From Coriobacteriaceae bacterium AF08-21 (GTDB lineage Bacteria > Actinomycetota > Coriobacteriia > Coriobacteriales > Coriobacteriaceae), in NCBI GenBank assembly GCA_027687465.1, contig JAQCQR010000008.1, positions 54,236 to 118,235 of the forward strand: a stretch of 64,000 nt of DNA, in the 5' to 3' direction. The notes under the pieces were generated by a model. That model searched no databases and was not told the DNA's origin. It was given only the letters and a program-made list of their open reading frames with translations. The translations under genes and the position numbers were made by a program. Below, piece after piece: positions 44,216 through 54,385 of the stretch. Numbering within the stretch: position 1 is the first letter of the stretch; every line of letters begins with the position of its first letter.

Positions 44216-44737
44216 ATGGCTTTTAACACGAAGGTCGATGTGGCCGATACCGAGCTCGAGGCGAACGAGGCCGTCGCCGCCGAGGCGGAGGACGTAACGC
44301 TCGAGGACGAGACGCTCGTCGAGGCCGAGTCCAAAGACGAGGCGGACGAGGACGACGAGGAGGCGGACGAGTCCGAGGACTCGCTGACCTATTCCAACGG
44401 CGTGATCGAGAAGATCGTCGCCATGGCCACCCGCGAGGTGCCGCACGTTCTGGGCATGAAGGGTAACCTTATGCACTTTGTGCAGGAGCAGTTTGGTGCC
44501 GAGAACCTGACCAAGGGCGTGACGGTCGAGGTCACCGACGACAACCGCGTGGTCGTCAACATCTCGGTCATCATCGAGTATGGCGCCTGTGCGCCTGCGA
44601 TCTTTGACGACGTTAAGGCGCGCGTCACCGAGCGTCTGGCCGCGATGACCGGCCTTGAGGTGGCAGGCGTCAACCTGCGCATCGAGGATGTCATCACCCC
44701 CGAGGAGTACGAGCACCGCACCAGCCAGCACGAATAA
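44216..44737 (+). CDS. Asp23/Gls24 family envelope-stress protein
   Basis: A 173-residue Asp23/Gls24 protein that gathers at the membrane through AmaP and responds to cell-envelope stress. The first 60 residues are an acidic Glu/Asp-rich tail; the Asp23 domain runs from about residue 60 (YSNGVIEKIVAMATREVPHVLGM) to 165. Third gene of the amaP-DUF2273-asp23 operon. Confidence 0.9.
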   Translation: MAFNTKVDVADTELEANEAVAAEAEDVTLEDETLVEAESKDEADEDDEEADESEDSLTYSNGVIEKIVAMATREVPHVLGMKGNLMHFVQEQFGAENLTKGVTVEVTDDNRVVVNISVIIEYGACAPAIFDDVKARVTERLAAMTGLEVAGVNLRIEDVITPEEYEHRTSQHE

Positions 44738-44741
44738 CCTT

Positions 44742-44793
44742 CCAAAAAGGGACAGGTTTGTTTTGGCAGGTTTTATCTGCGAAAACATTAAAC
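44742..44793 (+). repeat. REP-like hairpin, GGGACAGG loop, copy 3
   Basis: CCAAAAAGGGACAGG followed by TTTGTTTTGG and the tail TTTTATCTGCGAAAACATT; same unit as at 1173 and 39857. Runs into the terminator at 44790. Confidence 0.8.
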
Positions 44794-44831
44794 GGCCGAC
44801 CGCGCAAGCAAAAGCGTGGCCGGCCGTTTTT
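44790..44831 (+). terminator. terminator of the Asp23 operon
   Basis: AACGGCCG (44791-44798) / CGGCCGTT (44821-44828), inner GC pairs, then TTTTT. Confidence 0.85.
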
Positions 44832-44943
44832 GTACGCTCCCGATATAGTCATACCGCTCGTCTAACTAAGGGTTGCAATCCCCACGTTCCGCGTTACTCT
44901 AATGGGCGCATTGTTTCCAAATTGTTAACGAGGGGTTGCCGTA

Positions 44944-45966
44944 ATGGCCGACGAGCACGAAACAGAAAGCAAGGCATGGGCAATTGAGGCCGCTGCGGCA
45001 GAGGCGGCGTCGCGTGCTGCCGAGGAGGTGCATCGTCCTCCCGTAGTGCCGATGGAGCGCGTGGTCGATCGCGATGTTATCGAGCGGGGCGAGCGCGCTG
45101 GTCGCAAGCGCAGCCAGGAGCCGGGCTTTCCGCGCTTTTTTGCCGAGCTCAATTTGGGCCTGATCCTCACGGCCTTTGCCATCGTCGCGTTTAAAACCCC
45201 TAATCACTTTGCTTTTGGCGGCACCTCGGGCGTGTCGGTCATTCTGTCCACGCTGTTCCCGACCTTGCCCGTCGGCGTTTTTATGTGGATTATCAATGCG
45301 GTCCTGGTCGTTCTGGGCTTTATCTTTTTGGAGCGCAAGGCAATCCTGTGGAGCGTCTTCGCCTCGTTTGCGCTGTCCGCCTATGTTTCGCTGTTTGAGC
45401 TCTTTATTCCGACCGATGTCTCGATGACGGGCGATATGTGGCTCGACCTGTGCTTTGCCGTGATTCTGCCGGCGCTCGGCAGCGCCATCGTCTTTGATAT
45501 TGGTGCCTCGACGGGCGGCACGGACATCCTCGCCATGATTCTCAAACGCCGCACCACGCTTGAGATCGGCCGTGCGCTGCTGTTGGTCGATATCGGCATC
45601 GTGACCATCGCGGCCTTCTTGTACGGTCCGCGCGTCGGTCTGTACTGCGTGCTCGGCCTGTTTGCCAAGACGCTTGTGGTCGACAAGGCCATCGAGAGCA
45701 TTCACCTGCGCAAAGTCTGCACGGTCATTTGTTCCGAGCCCCTTAAGGTCGAGGAGTTTATCGTCAAGCATCTCAACCGTACGGCGACTATCAGCCGCGG
45801 CTACGGTGCTTTCTCGGGCAAGTGCGTGACGGTGATTATGAGCGTGCTGAGTCGTCGCGAGGCCGTGCAACTGCGTCGCTACGCGCGCGAGATCGATCCG
45901 GGTGCCTTTATCACGATTGTCGACAGCTCCGAGATCGTCGGCAAGGGTTTCCGCGGAACGAACTAA
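44944..45966 (+). CDS. YitT family membrane protein
   Basis: A 340-residue membrane protein with a charged Ala/Glu/Arg-rich N-terminal extension of about 60 residues, five or six membrane segments and a C-terminal DUF2179 domain (about 255-335, TATISRGYGAFSGK). YitT proteins are widespread and poorly understood. The N-terminal extension is longer than usual. Monocistronic. Confidence 0.85.
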   Translation: MADEHETESKAWAIEAAAAEAASRAAEEVHRPPVVPMERVVDRDVIERGERAGRKRSQEPGFPRFFAELNLGLILTAFAIVAFKTPNHFAFGGTSGVSVILSTLFPTLPVGVFMWIINAVLVVLGFIFLERKAILWSVFASFALSAYVSLFELFIPTDVSMTGDMWLDLCFAVILPALGSAIVFDIGASTGGTDILAMILKRRTTLEIGRALLLVDIGIVTIAAFLYGPRVGLYCVLGLFAKTLVVDKAIESIHLRKVCTVICSEPLKVEEFIVKHLNRTATISRGYGAFSGKCVTVIMSVLSRREAVQLRRYAREIDPGAFITIVDSSEIVGKGFRGTN

Positions 45967-46115
45967 CGCGGTCGAGCTCATCAAACAATCGAATAGCACC
46001 CTGCGCATTGCAAATGCGTCATGTTGGAGTATTTGTCCCCACATTGGGTGATAATGATGCCAAAGACATCGTTTGCGATCCAAGTGATTCGCTCAAGATA
46101 CGAAGGGATGATTCT

Positions 46116-47366
46116 ATGTTCTGCTCGCAGTGTGGCGCCCCCATGGGCGATAACGACAAGTTCTGCGGCGCGTGTGGTGCTCCTAATGCCGGTGCCGCTG
46201 GACCCGCTCCCCAGGGACAGCCTCAGCCCCAGCAGTTTGTTCCGCAACCGCCCGTGGCGAATGCGTCCAAGGGCTGTGTGGCTCAGGCGTTTGAGGATAT
46301 GACCAAGACTCCGGGCGTGCTGCAGCGCGTGTGCCAGATTGCCTTTTTACCGGCGCTGATTTGTGTTGTGTCGGTACTCGTGCTGTTTATTCCCGTTATT
46401 GGCGGCATTGCAGCTGCCATCGGCTTTTTGGCAGCTTGCATTGCGAGCGTGTGTGGTTCCGGCTTTGGTATTGAGTGGGGTCGCGATCTGTCGCTCAAGG
46501 TTGATGGCGGTATGGATCGTCCACTCATGCGTTCCACGTCGTTTGGCCTCGGAGTCTTTTCGAGCGTTATCTCGGTCGTGCTCGAGGTTATCGCTGCCAT
46601 TCCCGTTATCGGTGTAGTGCTTTCGCTGGTGGAGAGCGTGGTAATTGGCGCCGCGGGCTCGTATTCGTATTACGGCTCCTATGCACTCGAGGCAGCGCTG
46701 TTTGGCTCGCTTGGCCTGCTTGTCCTGGCTATGATTGCCACGGCGGTCTTGGGGGTCTTCTTTAAGATGTTCGCCGACATTGCCGTGATGCACTTTGCGG
46801 TGACCGGTCGTGTCGAGAGCGCGTTTTCGCTCGACAAGGTCTGGGCGGCGTTTAAGCACAACAAGACCAAACTGTTCTGCGCTTCGTTCCTTCCCGAGTT
46901 TTTGACGGGCCTGGTCGCCAACGTTGTCACCTGGATCCTGACGTTCGTCTTTGGCACCATTGCCTCTGTCGGTATGTATAGCTACTACTACCGTCCTACG
47001 GCTATTGAGGCGCTTGTTACCGGCGGTGGCATCACGCTCGTATTGTTCTTGGTGCTGACGGCGTTTGTCACGGTATTCCTCACGGTCTTTGGCAAGATGC
47101 TCAAGCACCGTGCCGTTGGCTATTGGGTTGCGCGCTACGCAAGCGAGTGGGCCGACGAGGACAAGGACGACGTCCTGACTTTTGTGCTGCCGTTTGAGAA
47201 GAAGTCTGCTCCGGCTGGTTTTAGCGCCGACGCAGCGCCCGTATCCGATTCCGCTGCGGCGCCGGCGCTTGCGCCCGAGCCCGCGCCCATGCCGGAACCG
47301 GAGCCCGAGCCTGCACCTGAGCCCGAGCCTGCGCCAAGCTCCGACGAGGACCCGCAGGACGAGTAA
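46116..47366 (+). CDS. zinc-ribbon membrane protein (DUF4013-like)
   Basis: A 416-residue protein. A zinc ribbon uses Cys3, Cys6, Cys17 and Cys20 (MFCSQCGAP...KFCGACGAPN), followed by a Gln/Pro linker, about six membrane segments between residues 60 and 340, and a Pro/Glu/Ala-rich tail of about 50 residues. The membrane part resembles DUF4013. Function unknown; such proteins may sense envelope state. I chose ATG 46116, which places the ribbon at the N-terminus and has AAGGGAT upstream; the frame is open much further upstream, into the YitT gene, but without support. Confidence 0.75.
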   Translation: MFCSQCGAPMGDNDKFCGACGAPNAGAAGPAPQGQPQPQQFVPQPPVANASKGCVAQAFEDMTKTPGVLQRVCQIAFLPALICVVSVLVLFIPVIGGIAAAIGFLAACIASVCGSGFGIEWGRDLSLKVDGGMDRPLMRSTSFGLGVFSSVISVVLEVIAAIPVIGVVLSLVESVVIGAAGSYSYYGSYALEAALFGSLGLLVLAMIATAVLGVFFKMFADIAVMHFAVTGRVESAFSLDKVWAAFKHNKTKLFCASFLPEFLTGLVANVVTWILTFVFGTIASVGMYSYYYRPTAIEALVTGGGITLVLFLVLTAFVTVFLTVFGKMLKHRAVGYWVARYASEWADEDKDDVLTFVLPFEKKSAPAGFSADAAPVSDSAAAPALAPEPAPMPEPEPEPAPEPEPAPSSDEDPQDE

Positions 47367-47424
47367 CCCTGCCACCTGCCATTTGGGGACGGGGTAGAAA
47401 CGGTAGAAATAGCGCTTGACAAAT

Positions 47425-47462
47425 AAGCGGGGACGGACGTGCCGAAGCGTCCGCCCCCGCTT
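47425..47462. terminator. convergent terminator
   Basis: AAGCGGGGACGGACG (47425-47439) / CGTCCGCCCCCGCTT (47448-47462), one mismatch, between the convergent genes at 46116 and 47507. A further GGGGACGG string at about 47391 resembles the REP-like loop. Confidence 0.8.
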
Positions 47463-47506
47463 TGATATCGCGATGCGGCTATGACTGCGAGATGGTCGTG
47501 GATCGA

Positions 47507-48970
47507 CTACTCGTCGTGCTTCTCCTCGCGGCGAGCGGCGGCACGTGCATCGTGGATGCCCTTGATCGCGGCATGACGAGCCGTGCGGGCATCATGGATG
47601 GCGTCACGGGCCTCGGCGGACGTCGCCTTGGCAGAGCGCAACTTGGCGGCCAGGTCGGGGTTGGTTTCGGCGACCGCGGCAATCGTGGGGCCGTCGAGCT
47701 CTTCTTGTGTGGGCTCGGCCAAAAAGTCGATGGCATATTGGGCGGCCACCATGGAGCCTTTGGCCAGTACCGACTCGTCAATCTTGTAGAAGCAAGAATG
47801 TTGGGCGTACGTGGCGCCAATCTGGGGGTTGCGCGTGCCAACAAAGGCGAGCACGCCCGGTACGCGGCGCAGGTACTCCGAAAAATCCTCACCCGAGAGT
47901 GTGCCGCGATAATGGCCTTGGCCGGTGGGGCCCAGGCATTTGATTACTGCCTGGCGGCACCGCTCGCTCGAGGCGGCATCGTTTTCGACCTTATAATTGG
48001 CGATGGTGTAGTCGGTGAGCTTTGCCTCGGCGCCCAAGGCGGCCGCGGTATGCTCCACGATGCGGCGCATGAGCTCCGGCATTTCCTCGTGGGTCGAATC
48101 TCCGTAGGTGCGCACCGTGCCGGCGAGGTAGGCCGTGCCGGCGATAACGTTGCGCGCGGTGCCGCCGTGCAGCTCGCCGACGGTAATGACGGCCGGCTCG
48201 TAGGGACTGATCTCGCGCGAAACGATGGTCTGCAGAGCGTTGACGATCTCGGCGGCAACCATAACGGCGTCGTGACCGCGCTGGGGCATGGCGCCGTGGC
48301 ACGAGGTGCCGCGGACGTCGATGCGGAACCAGTCGGTATTGGCCATGCGCGGTCCGGGCTCGCAGCTCACGGAGCCGGCGTCGACCTCACTCCAGATGTG
48401 CGCGGCGTAGGCGCCATCGACGCCGTCGAGCACGCCCGTGCCGATCATGAGTTTGGCGCCCTGGCCGTTTTCCTCACTGGGCTGGAAGACGATGCGGACT
48501 TCGCCGTGGATGTCGTCGGTCATATGGCGCAGGATCTGCAGCGTGCCGAGCATCATGGCGATGTGGCAGTCATGGCCGCAGGCGTGCATGCAGCCCTCGT
48601 TGACGCTGGCGAACTCTTCGCCGGTCTGCTCGGTGACGGGCAGGGCGTCGATGTCGGCGCGCAGAAGGATGCGGCGGCGTGGCGTGCCGTCCTCGCGATA
48701 GGCATCCGGCGCGGTGCCGCGAAGGGTCGCCACAAGGCCCGTCTTAAGGGGACGCTCGTAGGGGATATTCATGGCGTCGAGCTGGTTGGCGATGTCGGAG
48801 GTCGTGCGCTCCTCGGCAAGGCTCAGCTCCGGGTGCTTATGGAAGTGCCGGCGCTGCTTGATGATATAGGGTTCAAACTCGGTAGCGATATCTTTGATGG
48901 CTGCGGTGACGTCGTCAGCCGCGCGAGCCTCGGTCGCCGCCATAATCTGCTGTGCCTTGGTCTTCGTCAT
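47507..48970 (-). CDS. M20 family amidohydrolase
   Basis: A 487-residue zinc/manganese peptidase of the IAA-amino-acid hydrolase / N-acyl-amino-acid amidohydrolase group. Metal ligands: HACGHD at about residues 127-132, the Glu-Glu pair in PSEENGQGA, and His near the end of LSGEDFSEY...; the dimerisation domain sits in the middle. The last 70 residues (Ala/Arg/Glu-rich, helical) extend past the normal end. I chose ATG 48970, preceded by AGGAG; the longer open frame to 49807 overlaps the divergent gene. Likely cleaves N-acyl or N-carbamoyl amino acids. Confidence 0.85.
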   Translation of the reverse strand: MTKTKAQQIMAATEARAADDVTAAIKDIATEFEPYIIKQRRHFHKHPELSLAEERTTSDIANQLDAMNIPYERPLKTGLVATLRGTAPDAYREDGTPRRRILLRADIDALPVTEQTGEEFASVNEGCMHACGHDCHIAMMLGTLQILRHMTDDIHGEVRIVFQPSEENGQGAKLMIGTGVLDGVDGAYAAHIWSEVDAGSVSCEPGPRMANTDWFRIDVRGTSCHGAMPQRGHDAVMVAAEIVNALQTIVSREISPYEPAVITVGELHGGTARNVIAGTAYLAGTVRTYGDSTHEEMPELMRRIVEHTAAALGAEAKLTDYTIANYKVENDAASSERCRQAVIKCLGPTGQGHYRGTLSGEDFSEYLRRVPGVLAFVGTRNPQIGATYAQHSCFYKIDESVLAKGSMVAAQYAIDFLAEPTQEELDGPTIAAVAETNPDLAAKLRSAKATSAEARDAIHDARTARHAAIKGIHDARAAARREEKHDE

Positions 48971-49126
48971 GGTCGATTTGCTCCTTGCTGGGTTGATCGC
49001 AAAATCGTACAGGCTCTCTCCAGTATGCCACCTGCCGCTAGGGCTGGTAAAGTTGCCGTTTGCCGCTTGGGGTTTTGTTACAAGGGCGGGGGAGTACACT
49101 CGGGGGTGTTGAATCTCCTGCCAGAG

Positions 49127-50776
49127 ATGGGGATGCCCATGCAACATATCGATCGGATTATCCGCTCCAAGAACGTCTTTACCGCGCAAGACGGTATCGA
49201 TACCGCCCGCGAGCTGGCGATTGCCATTGCAGGCGACCGTATCGTCGCGGTCGGTGCGCCCGATGACGTGATTGCCGCCGCTCCTGCCGCCACGTCGGTT
49301 ATCGACTACGGCGAGCAGTTTGTCTGCCCCGGTTTCCATGACGCTCATCTGCACTTCTTCCATACCTCGGTCGGTTCCTCGCCGTACATGCTCATGGATA
49401 TGGGCACGTCCGAGGCGGCGTTGGTACAACACGCGCTTGAGTTTTCCCAGGACCTGCCCGACGACGCTTGGGTTGTAACGCAGGGTTGGCGCGACTACCG
49501 CTGGGACCCGCCCGAGCATCCCACTAAGGCGTCGCTCGATGCGGCATTTCCCGATCGTCCCTGCGTTATGTACTCGGGCGACGGGCACACGCTGTGGCTC
49601 AACAGCCGCGCACTCGAGGCGCTCGGCGTTACGCGCGACAGCGAGCCTCCGGTGGGTGGCAGTTACGACAAAGATGCAAATGGCGAGCTTACGGGTATCG
49701 CCCACGAGGCGGCTGCTATGCAGCTGCTGCCGCGCTGCCTGGAGTGGCTGGGCGAGGACCGCATCGCGAGCGCTTACGCCGACCAGATGAAGCGTATGGC
49801 CGAGCAAGGCATCACCTCAATCTGCGATATGTCGCTCATGCCCATGCCGGGCTGCGACTTTATTCGCGACGATGTTTACGAGAAGCTACAGGCCTCCGGC
49901 AAGCTGGGCATCCGCGCCCATCTGTTTCCCACGCTGCTGGATGACCAGTCGCGCTTGGAAGAACTCCAGACCCGCTACGCGAACAACGCGCTGCTCTCGG
50001 CGCCAGGCTTTAAACAGTTCTTCGACGGCGTGTCGAGCGAGCATACCGCATACCTCACTGAGCCCTATACCAACCCGCGCTTCCCGGGCGACCAGGGCCG
50101 CCTGACGGTCCCTGTCGAGCGTATGCGCAAGTTGGTTTTGGCGGCAGCCGAGCGTGACCATACCGTGCGCATCCACGTTATCGGCGACGGTGCCATCCAT
50201 GCCGCACTCGATATCTTTGAGGAGGCGGCAGAGCTCTACGGCTTGCCCCAGCACGGCCACAATACGCTTGAGCACCTGGAGAATCTGCTGCCTCAGGACA
50301 TCGATCGTCTGCGCAAGCTCAACGTCATTGCCTCGAGCCAGCCTTGCCACATCACGCTCGACCCGGGTGGCCCGGAGCGCGACCTGGGCCTGGAACGCAG
50401 CCGCATCATGTGGCCGTTCGCAACTTATCAGCAGCGCGGTATCCGTCAAGCTTTCGGTACCGACAGCCCCATCACGGCCGTTACCAGCATGAACGTGCTC
50501 TACACGGCTATCACACGCCAAGATCCCCGCAGCCACTGGCCCGAGGGCGGCTGGCTGCCGAGCGAGCGTATCGACGCGGCAACGGCCCTGCGCAGCTACA
50601 CGCTTGGCAGCGCGTACGCAGCGGGCGACGAGCAAAACCTCGGCAGCCTAGAGCCCGGCAAATACGCCGACCTGGTAGTCCTGGACCAAAACCCGCTCAC
50701 CATCGACCCCCAAGAGCTGCAAGCCACCAAGGTTCAGGCCACCTACCTGGCGGGCAACTTAATCTACGAGCGCTAA
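49127..50776 (+). CDS. amidohydrolase family 3 (YtcJ-like) protein
   Basis: A 549-residue metal-dependent hydrolase of the amidohydrolase superfamily. HxH metal motif in GFHDAHLHFF, later His in IHVIGDGAIHAA and PCHITLD, and the metal Asp in FGTDSPIT. Members act on N-substituted formamides or similar compounds; the substrate is unknown here. ATG codons at 49127, 49133 and 49139 are all in frame; the first gives a short extra MGMP. The start is uncertain by a few codons. Divergent from the M20 gene. Confidence 0.8.
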   Translation: MGMPMQHIDRIIRSKNVFTAQDGIDTARELAIAIAGDRIVAVGAPDDVIAAAPAATSVIDYGEQFVCPGFHDAHLHFFHTSVGSSPYMLMDMGTSEAALVQHALEFSQDLPDDAWVVTQGWRDYRWDPPEHPTKASLDAAFPDRPCVMYSGDGHTLWLNSRALEALGVTRDSEPPVGGSYDKDANGELTGIAHEAAAMQLLPRCLEWLGEDRIASAYADQMKRMAEQGITSICDMSLMPMPGCDFIRDDVYEKLQASGKLGIRAHLFPTLLDDQSRLEELQTRYANNALLSAPGFKQFFDGVSSEHTAYLTEPYTNPRFPGDQGRLTVPVERMRKLVLAAAERDHTVRIHVIGDGAIHAALDIFEEAAELYGLPQHGHNTLEHLENLLPQDIDRLRKLNVIASSQPCHITLDPGGPERDLGLERSRIMWPFATYQQRGIRQAFGTDSPITAVTSMNVLYTAITRQDPRSHWPEGGWLPSERIDAATALRSYTLGSAYAAGDEQNLGSLEPGKYADLVVLDQNPLTIDPQELQATKVQATYLAGNLIYER

Positions 50777-50794
50777 TATTCATGCCGTACCGTT

Positions 50795-50842
50795 AAACGC
50801 GGCTCGGGCAGCATATTTTGGGATGGCGCTCGAGCCGCGTTT
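50795..50842 (+). terminator. terminator after the amidohydrolase
   Basis: AAACGCGGCTCG (50795-50806) / CGAGCCGCGTTT (50831-50842) perfect 12-bp stem, then GTTT. Confidence 0.8.
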
Positions 50843-51347
50843 GTTTGCCGATGGGGGTTCGTTAGGAGCGTCCCCTCTCTGCTGGATTTGGGCGCAGGGT
50901 GGAAGCGCTGCTGCTCCGCGCGCTCAATTGGGATATCAGCGATGCTTTCTCTTAGCGTTTTGCATACTTCCAGTTGCAGATTGCAAAAAAAGTTGAGATG
51001 TTCTTTCCGGTCCTGATGTACCCCCGCCTGGGCCGTGCAAAAAATGGAGTATTCAGCACCGTGAGCTTTGCCGGTGCCGCTGCAGTCGGGTGGCATTGCG
51101 GAGATCGACGTCATTTTGGGGTCCGGTGCGGCGCGAGGCACGCTTTTTTGTCCTGACGGGGTTTGCCCGTCGACCCAAATCGCCGGTCAAAGGCGTTCTT
51201 GGGACCAATATGGTGTGTCCGGCGCGTATGCAGCCGTCCTGGCCTGCTGAAAACTCCCAAAAATGCACGCTGCTCCCCAGGGGACCCGTGCGCGCAGCGA
51301 AAACCATGCACATGTCGCTATCCGCATCGCCATTTTGCTGCACTGAC
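50843..51347. other. gene-free intergenic stretch
   Basis: About 500 bases between the amidohydrolase terminator and the long palindrome. No ORF with a ribosome site, no tRNA, no repeat beyond local matches. Short frames on both strands overlap each other and show no coding bias. Composition changes around 50940-51060 to A/T-richer sequence. I see nothing I can name. Confidence 0.5.
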
Positions 51348-51546
51348 TTTTCTGAATGCCGGGCCCGAATTAGTTAACCTGCCTCCCGGGGCGGACCGGA
51401 GGGCATGAAGTTTGTCGCGAGTTCCGCACGCAAAGGAAAGCACTTAATGTGCTTTCCGTCTTGCGCAGGACTGTAGAGCAGCAAACTTCATGCCCTCCGG
51501 TCCGCCCCGGGAGCCACCGCTAAGTTATCCCCCGGCATTCAGAAAA
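51348..51546. repeat. 199-base nested palindrome upstream of groES
   Basis: Three nested inverted repeats share one centre. Outer: TTTTCTGAATGCCGGG (51348-51363) / complement (51531-51546). Middle: a perfect 32-base arm (51383-51414, beginning CTCCCGGGGCGGACC) / 51482-51513. Inner: GGAAAGCAC (51435-51443) / GTGCTTTCC (51449-51457). No ORF. Far longer than a terminator needs to be. Confidence 0.85.
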
Positions 51547-51642
51547 TCTAAGTGCCAAAAAATAAGATTTTTTGACTCCGTGTTGTATAACCCGCCATTC
51601 GTGGGTACCATTCAACGCGTACGCAAACAAAAAGGGTTAATT

Positions 51643-51661
51643 CGCGTGGCATAACCACGCG
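51643..51661 (+). promoter_or_regulatory. stem-loop in the groES leader
   Basis: CGCGTGG (51643-51649) / CCACGCG (51655-51661), loop CATAA, 23 bases before the groES ATG. It could tune translation or mRNA stability. No CIRCE or HAIR operator is visible. Confidence 0.45.
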
Positions 51662-51683
51662 GCCCAAAAAGGAGGAGACAAGC

Positions 51684-51977
51684 ATGTCGTCTTTGAAGCC
51701 GCTTGCAGATCGTGTTCTGGTCAAGCCCGACGAGGCCGAGCAGAAGACCGCTTCTGGTCTGTATATCGCCAGCAACGCCCAGGAGAAGCCGCAGCGCGGC
51801 ACCATCGTTGCCGTTGGTGCCGGCAAGGTCAACGACAAGGGTGAGCGCATCCCCATGGACGTCAAGGTCGGTGACGTTGTCATCTACGGTAAGTTCGGTG
51901 GCAACGAGGTCAAGGTCGACGGCGAGAAGTATCTGCTGATGCGCGCCGACGACATCTACGCTGTTGTCGAGGCCTAG
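51684..51977 (+). CDS. groES: co-chaperonin GroES
   Basis: A 97-residue lid of the GroEL folding chamber. Starts MSSLKPLADRVLVKPDEAE, with the mobile-loop segment following (QKTASGLYI), GTIVAVGAGK and the conserved end YLLMRADDIYAVVEA. AAAAGGAGGAG ribosome site. Strong codon bias. 97 bases before groEL; expected to be one operon. Confidence 0.97.
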   Translation: MSSLKPLADRVLVKPDEAEQKTASGLYIASNAQEKPQRGTIVAVGAGKVNDKGERIPMDVKVGDVVIYGKFGGNEVKVDGEKYLLMRADDIYAVVEA

Positions 51978-51995
51978 TCTCGTCAGAATCTCTGA

Positions 51996-53711
<1,716 letters not shown>

Positions 53712-53737
53712 GGCCGACAAGGTCTAGAACTCCCACC

Positions 53738-53881
53738 GGGAATCCGGGGGCGTGACGGGGTTTCTCTCCGGAACGTCCTCGGACATGCAAAGAGGCTCCG
53801 CATCGCGCTTCGCGCTGCGGAGCCTCTTTGCGTCCTGCGGAATGTTCCGGAGAGAAGCCCCCGTCACGCCCCCGGATTCCC
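53738..53881. repeat. 144-base nested hairpin after groEL
   Basis: Outer arms of 37-38 bases: start GGGAATCCGGGGGCG (53738-53752), end at 53844-53881, one base different in length. Inner arms GCAAAGAGGCTCCGCA (53787-53802) / TGCGGAGCCTCTTTGC (53816-53831) with a small GCGC-TTC-GCGC tip. May end the groE transcript, but is much longer than a terminator. Same design as 20157-20266 and 51348-51546. Confidence 0.85.
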
Positions 53882-53943
53882 TGCGTTTACGGCCTTGAGG
53901 TCGGCGGGCGGAGAAGGACGTGGTCGATAGGGATACGTGTCCC

Positions 53944-54092
53944 CTTCGCTGTTTCGCGCTTTGCGCGAAAGGCGCGCTACTTTGGGATGGATGGGGAACG
54001 TGGTTGTTGCGGTGGCTTTTCCCTTTTGCTGTTTCGCGGCTTTGCCGCGAAAAGCGCAGCACTTTGGGATGGGCGGGTACGTTATTGTCGCG
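53944..54092. repeat. tandem direct repeat with compensated hairpins
   Basis: Two copies, about 79 bases apart, of CTGTTTCGCG...GCGCGCTACTTTGGGATGG...: copy 1 near 53944-54012, copy 2 near 54023-54092. Copy 1 stem TTTCGCGC-TTT-GCGCGAAA (53952-53970), copy 2 stem TTTCGCGGC-TTT-GCCGCGAAA (54032-54052): bases changed on both arms so pairing is kept. The remainder of the 674-base gap 53712-54385 is filled by the groEL hairpin and the riboswitch. Confidence 0.7.
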
Positions 54093-54189
54093 CTGCTCTG
54101 TCCCGGCCGCATTTCTAGAGCGTTTCCCCCGCCATAAATTACCCTTGGCATACTTGCGCGAAAGCCTACTGGTGCTACACTTGCAATTG

Positions 54190-54372
54190 CTGTTTCAGGG
54201 CGGGGTGAAATTCCCCACTGGCGGTAAATCGGGCGGTGCTAAAGGGGTGCCGTGGCGCAGTCGAGGTGCCTGCGGCCGAGCCGATGAGTCCGCGACCCGT
54301 GTGTGCGTTGGTTCGCATGCCGGCTGAACTGGTGAGATCCCAGTACCAACGGTTAGAGTCCGGATGAAAGAG
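54190..54372 (+). promoter_or_regulatory. FMN riboswitch (RFN element)
   Basis: Contains the conserved blocks in order: TTTCAGGGCGGGGTGAAATT, CCCCACTGGCGGTAAA, the GAGTCCGCGACCCG block, GGTGAGATCCCAGTACC, and the closing GTTAGAGTCCGGATGAAAGA. The expression platform lies between the last block and ATG 54386, so it probably hides the ribosome site when FMN is bound. It controls the riboflavin transporter operon that follows. Confidence 0.95.
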
Positions 54373-54385
54373 GCAGGTGATCTTA

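Noticed and set aside
47462-49126. Upstream extension of the amidohydrolase-3 frame
   Set aside because: The frame is open to 47462 but overlaps the M20 gene on the other strand and lacks a ribosome site; the family N-terminus (HIDRIIRSKNVFTAQDG) begins at about 49140.
48971-49807. Upstream extension of the M20 frame on the minus strand
   Set aside because: Runs into the divergent amidohydrolase gene; ATG 48970 has a good ribosome site and family-like N-terminus.
50974-51408. Several 60-96 residue ORFs in the gap before groES
   Set aside because: They overlap on both strands, lack ribosome sites and coding bias, and match no family.
51560-51683. CIRCE or HAIR operator before groES
   Set aside because: Neither TTAGCACTC-N9-GAGTGCTAA nor CTTGAGT-N7-ACTCAAG is present; only a CGCGTGG stem-loop.
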